From positions 5,238,501-5,302,500 of the forward strand of contig JAZARR010000159.1 in assembly GCA_037389465.1 (NCBI GenBank): a DNA stretch of 64,000 nt. Direction: 5' to 3'. Below the pieces are notes generated by a model. That model had not been told where the DNA came from. It searched no databases and saw only the letters and a program-made list of their open reading frames with translations. This document shows positions 61,827 to 64,000 of this stretch, piece after piece. Position 1 is the stretch's first letter; the number at the start of each line of letters is the position of its first letter. The position numbers and the translations under genes are program-made. Source of the stretch: Baylisascaris procyonis (Eukaryota > Nematoda > Chromadorea > Rhabditida > Ascarididae).

Positions 61827-64000
61827 CTGCTCGCCCCATATACCTGAGTTGCCTTGCAGTTTACTTGACCGCAGCTCGACAGCGAGTGCAGATCCTCAAA
61901 GAAACCTGGACGACTAAACGAGCCAAGGGGAACCTACTCTTACAAGAAGCAAGCGTATGGAATATCTGTTTGGGAACTTTTGATTTCATATTAGCGCTCA
62001 TAACGACGAGCTAAAACGACGTAGTCGACCTAAAATGCTACTTGACGTCGCAGTTAGTGGTTAATAAACTACCGCGAAAAACCGCCGACAACAAAAGCAC
62101 CATGAAAAAGGACAATCAGCAAGTTTATAATTCTACATTTATACAATGGCATGTTAAATGACTTTAACGTCGACGCAATTTGACATTGTAGCACGTTATT
62201 TTCAAATGTTATTCAATTCCAACCAAAGCTTCTCAGTTCATCAAGAAAATCGCGCATCAAATATGCTTCAGGCTTTGTTCCAACACTTCGCTGTGTAGCA
62301 AATTGTTCCATAGAGGTATGTGGTCAACTTTCAGATCGGTGCCGCTGTCAAGGGGAACGTTTACTGCCGTCGATCTGGTAACAGAACGCTCTATAGCTTG
62401 CTACTAATCTTTGAAAATCTTTCGTTTGAAAATCGTTGAGTTTCAAATGAAGTATTTCCTTGTCCGAATATTTGCTCTGTTTGGATTAGTTGCGCAAACG
62501 ACAGCTTTGTTTTTGGTTTGTTCGTGGAAGAAACAGCTGCAGTATTTCCTGTCAGTGTTTGCCACATAACGATGCTTCTTGAATACGAATTGCAGAAAGC
62601 TTAGTGCATGCAGATGTTGTTGCATCAGTGTCTCCTTCCTAGCGCAATACTATCATTCTTTCTGTTTCGTGCGTCCGCCGTTTGCGCTCCGCTTCCTATT
62701 GTGGGCATCACTTCGCATAAGCTAAAAGCTATCATTGCTGCCTCATAATAGACTGAAACTTTCCATTTTACAGCTTTTATATTATAAAATATCAGATTTC
62801 GACTTCATCAGAATATCTTCTTACAGTGTGACTCGTGCAAGAAAATTCTTCCAGCTATTTTCCGCTTTCCGTCAACCGAATAAAAGGGAGCACCACCTCT
62901 TTGACTGAACAGTGAGGTAAAATCCACTTCCTGGCCAACAGCCTTGATAAGGTGCTACCTATAGAGTTTGAAAGTATCGCTGATTAGTGATTAGAGATGG
63001 GCAAAATTGAGAACATAGACTGGCAGCATTAGAATTTCGGCGTACTACGCATTTAAGCTGCACTACGTTTACTTTTATCCGATCTGGATAAATTTGTATG
63101 CTACATGCCTTGGAAGGTAAAATTGGGATCGTGCGACATTCTCCCTTCCAAGAGAATTGCGTAATAAGAGTATTGAAACTTGCAAAGTAACTGACCGAAT
63201 CTGAATTTTGTACAACCCTGAGGGAAATACAGATTCTGCATGATTGTTGAAAGAACCATAAAAACTATATTAGTTGAACTATGGTTGCCAAGCTCTGTGG
63301 GAATGAAGTTTCCTGTTGTATCTTGACAGCAGTACTCTTCGTTATGCGTAATTAACTTACTGGCGATTTCTCTTCTGGCAAACGAAAAATGAACTCGATT
63401 CAGGTGAAATTTACATCAATAAAAATGGCACAAAATGAACAAAATTTGGGTAATGCACCAATGCGATGGGAGTCGAGAATGTCGTGAACAAAACGAAGTT
63501 GGTGGTCGTATGTAGACGACAGAAAAAGATAAAGAAGAGATCGACGGTTTATTAGAAAAGAGATCAACAAAGTTAAGGTCACAATGCACGTGAAGTAAAA
63601 CCAACAAGCTGCGCAGGCCTGTCAAAATTAATCGGCAATATAAAAGCAATAAACGAAACAACGACAATCGAAGGCCAAGGCTTTGACTTGGGGCAGGTTG
63701 AGCGAATTGAGCGATATAACACCGAATGAGCGGGACACACCTTTGGAGTATGGCACTTATTGTCAACTGTCTCACGGTGAGATACAATGAAGCGCAATAT
63801 AAGCACAAGAGCAACGAGGTGTCGGGCGATCGCTTTCGTGCCGACACCTGGTTATCAACGTATCAAGGTATCAGTGCCTATCTCGTGCGGTTGATTCCGT
63901 TCACCGCAATTTGTTTTCTCCCGCACTGGGCTTGATTCTTCGGGTTTGTGGGTACTCGACAACTCGAAAAGTAATAATTGATTTCAACAAAGAAACCGGC
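61827..64000. other. Right end of the window, no recognised gene
   Basis: No convincing exon is visible. A perfect 8-bp inverted repeat (GGTGTCGG at 63818, CCGACACC at 63841) lies in a somewhat GC-richer stretch near the end, which might be the edge of a gene or element outside the window. Confidence 0.35.

Noticed and set aside
63416..63847. 143-codon minus-strand frame rich in Leu, Ser and Cys
   Set aside because: Irregular hydrophobic composition without helical periodicity or splice context; the plus strand is purine-rich, which produces such frames.

Overview
The window reads as nuclear DNA of a nematode. Short coding exons are separated by introns of a few hundred bases to about 6 kb, many 3' splice sites read TTTCAG or TTTTAG, and the G-protein-coupled receptor and the LTR retrotransposon are of invertebrate type. 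The species cannot be named from the sequence. I see no bacterial genes, tRNA, rRNA or CRISPR array.

Layout. (1) Positions 1-19643, plus strand: the 3' part of a gene for a TAF3-like TFIID subunit. I infer 13 exons; codon phase is continuous at every junction except one (exons 3 to 4). The protein has a long Lys/Glu/Arg-rich middle region, a run of GKDVKPPS-like repeats and a C-terminal PHD finger. The N-terminal histone-fold exons must lie left of the window. (2) Positions 19644-25085: intergenic. (3) Positions 25191-32534, minus strand: a complete nine-exon gene for a 522-residue biogenic-amine receptor of class A, closest in motifs to invertebrate D1-like dopamine receptors (DAMB/DOP2 type). 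All eight splice junctions keep frame. It is tail-to-tail with the TAF3 gene. (4) Positions 32535-37686: mostly non-coding. (5) Positions 37687-43067: a full-length Ty3/gypsy-type LTR retrotransposon with two 484-bp LTRs that look identical, a 5-bp target duplication (CTAAC) and an uninterrupted 1472-codon Gag-Pol reading frame, so it inserted recently. (6) Positions 43068-64000: AT-rich sequence with simple repeats, a few isolated exon-like stretches on both strands that I cannot join into genes, and one possible LTR remnant or promoter near 61.6 kb.

The two host genes have unrelated roles: general transcription with reading of histone H3K4 methylation, and amine signalling at the cell surface. 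The points most worth a second look are the unusually frequent AAG 3' splice sites shared by both genes (4 of 21), the young and apparently competent retrotransposon with an internally duplicated U3, and the octapeptide and charged repeats of the TAF3 protein. I did not find a clearly new biological system.
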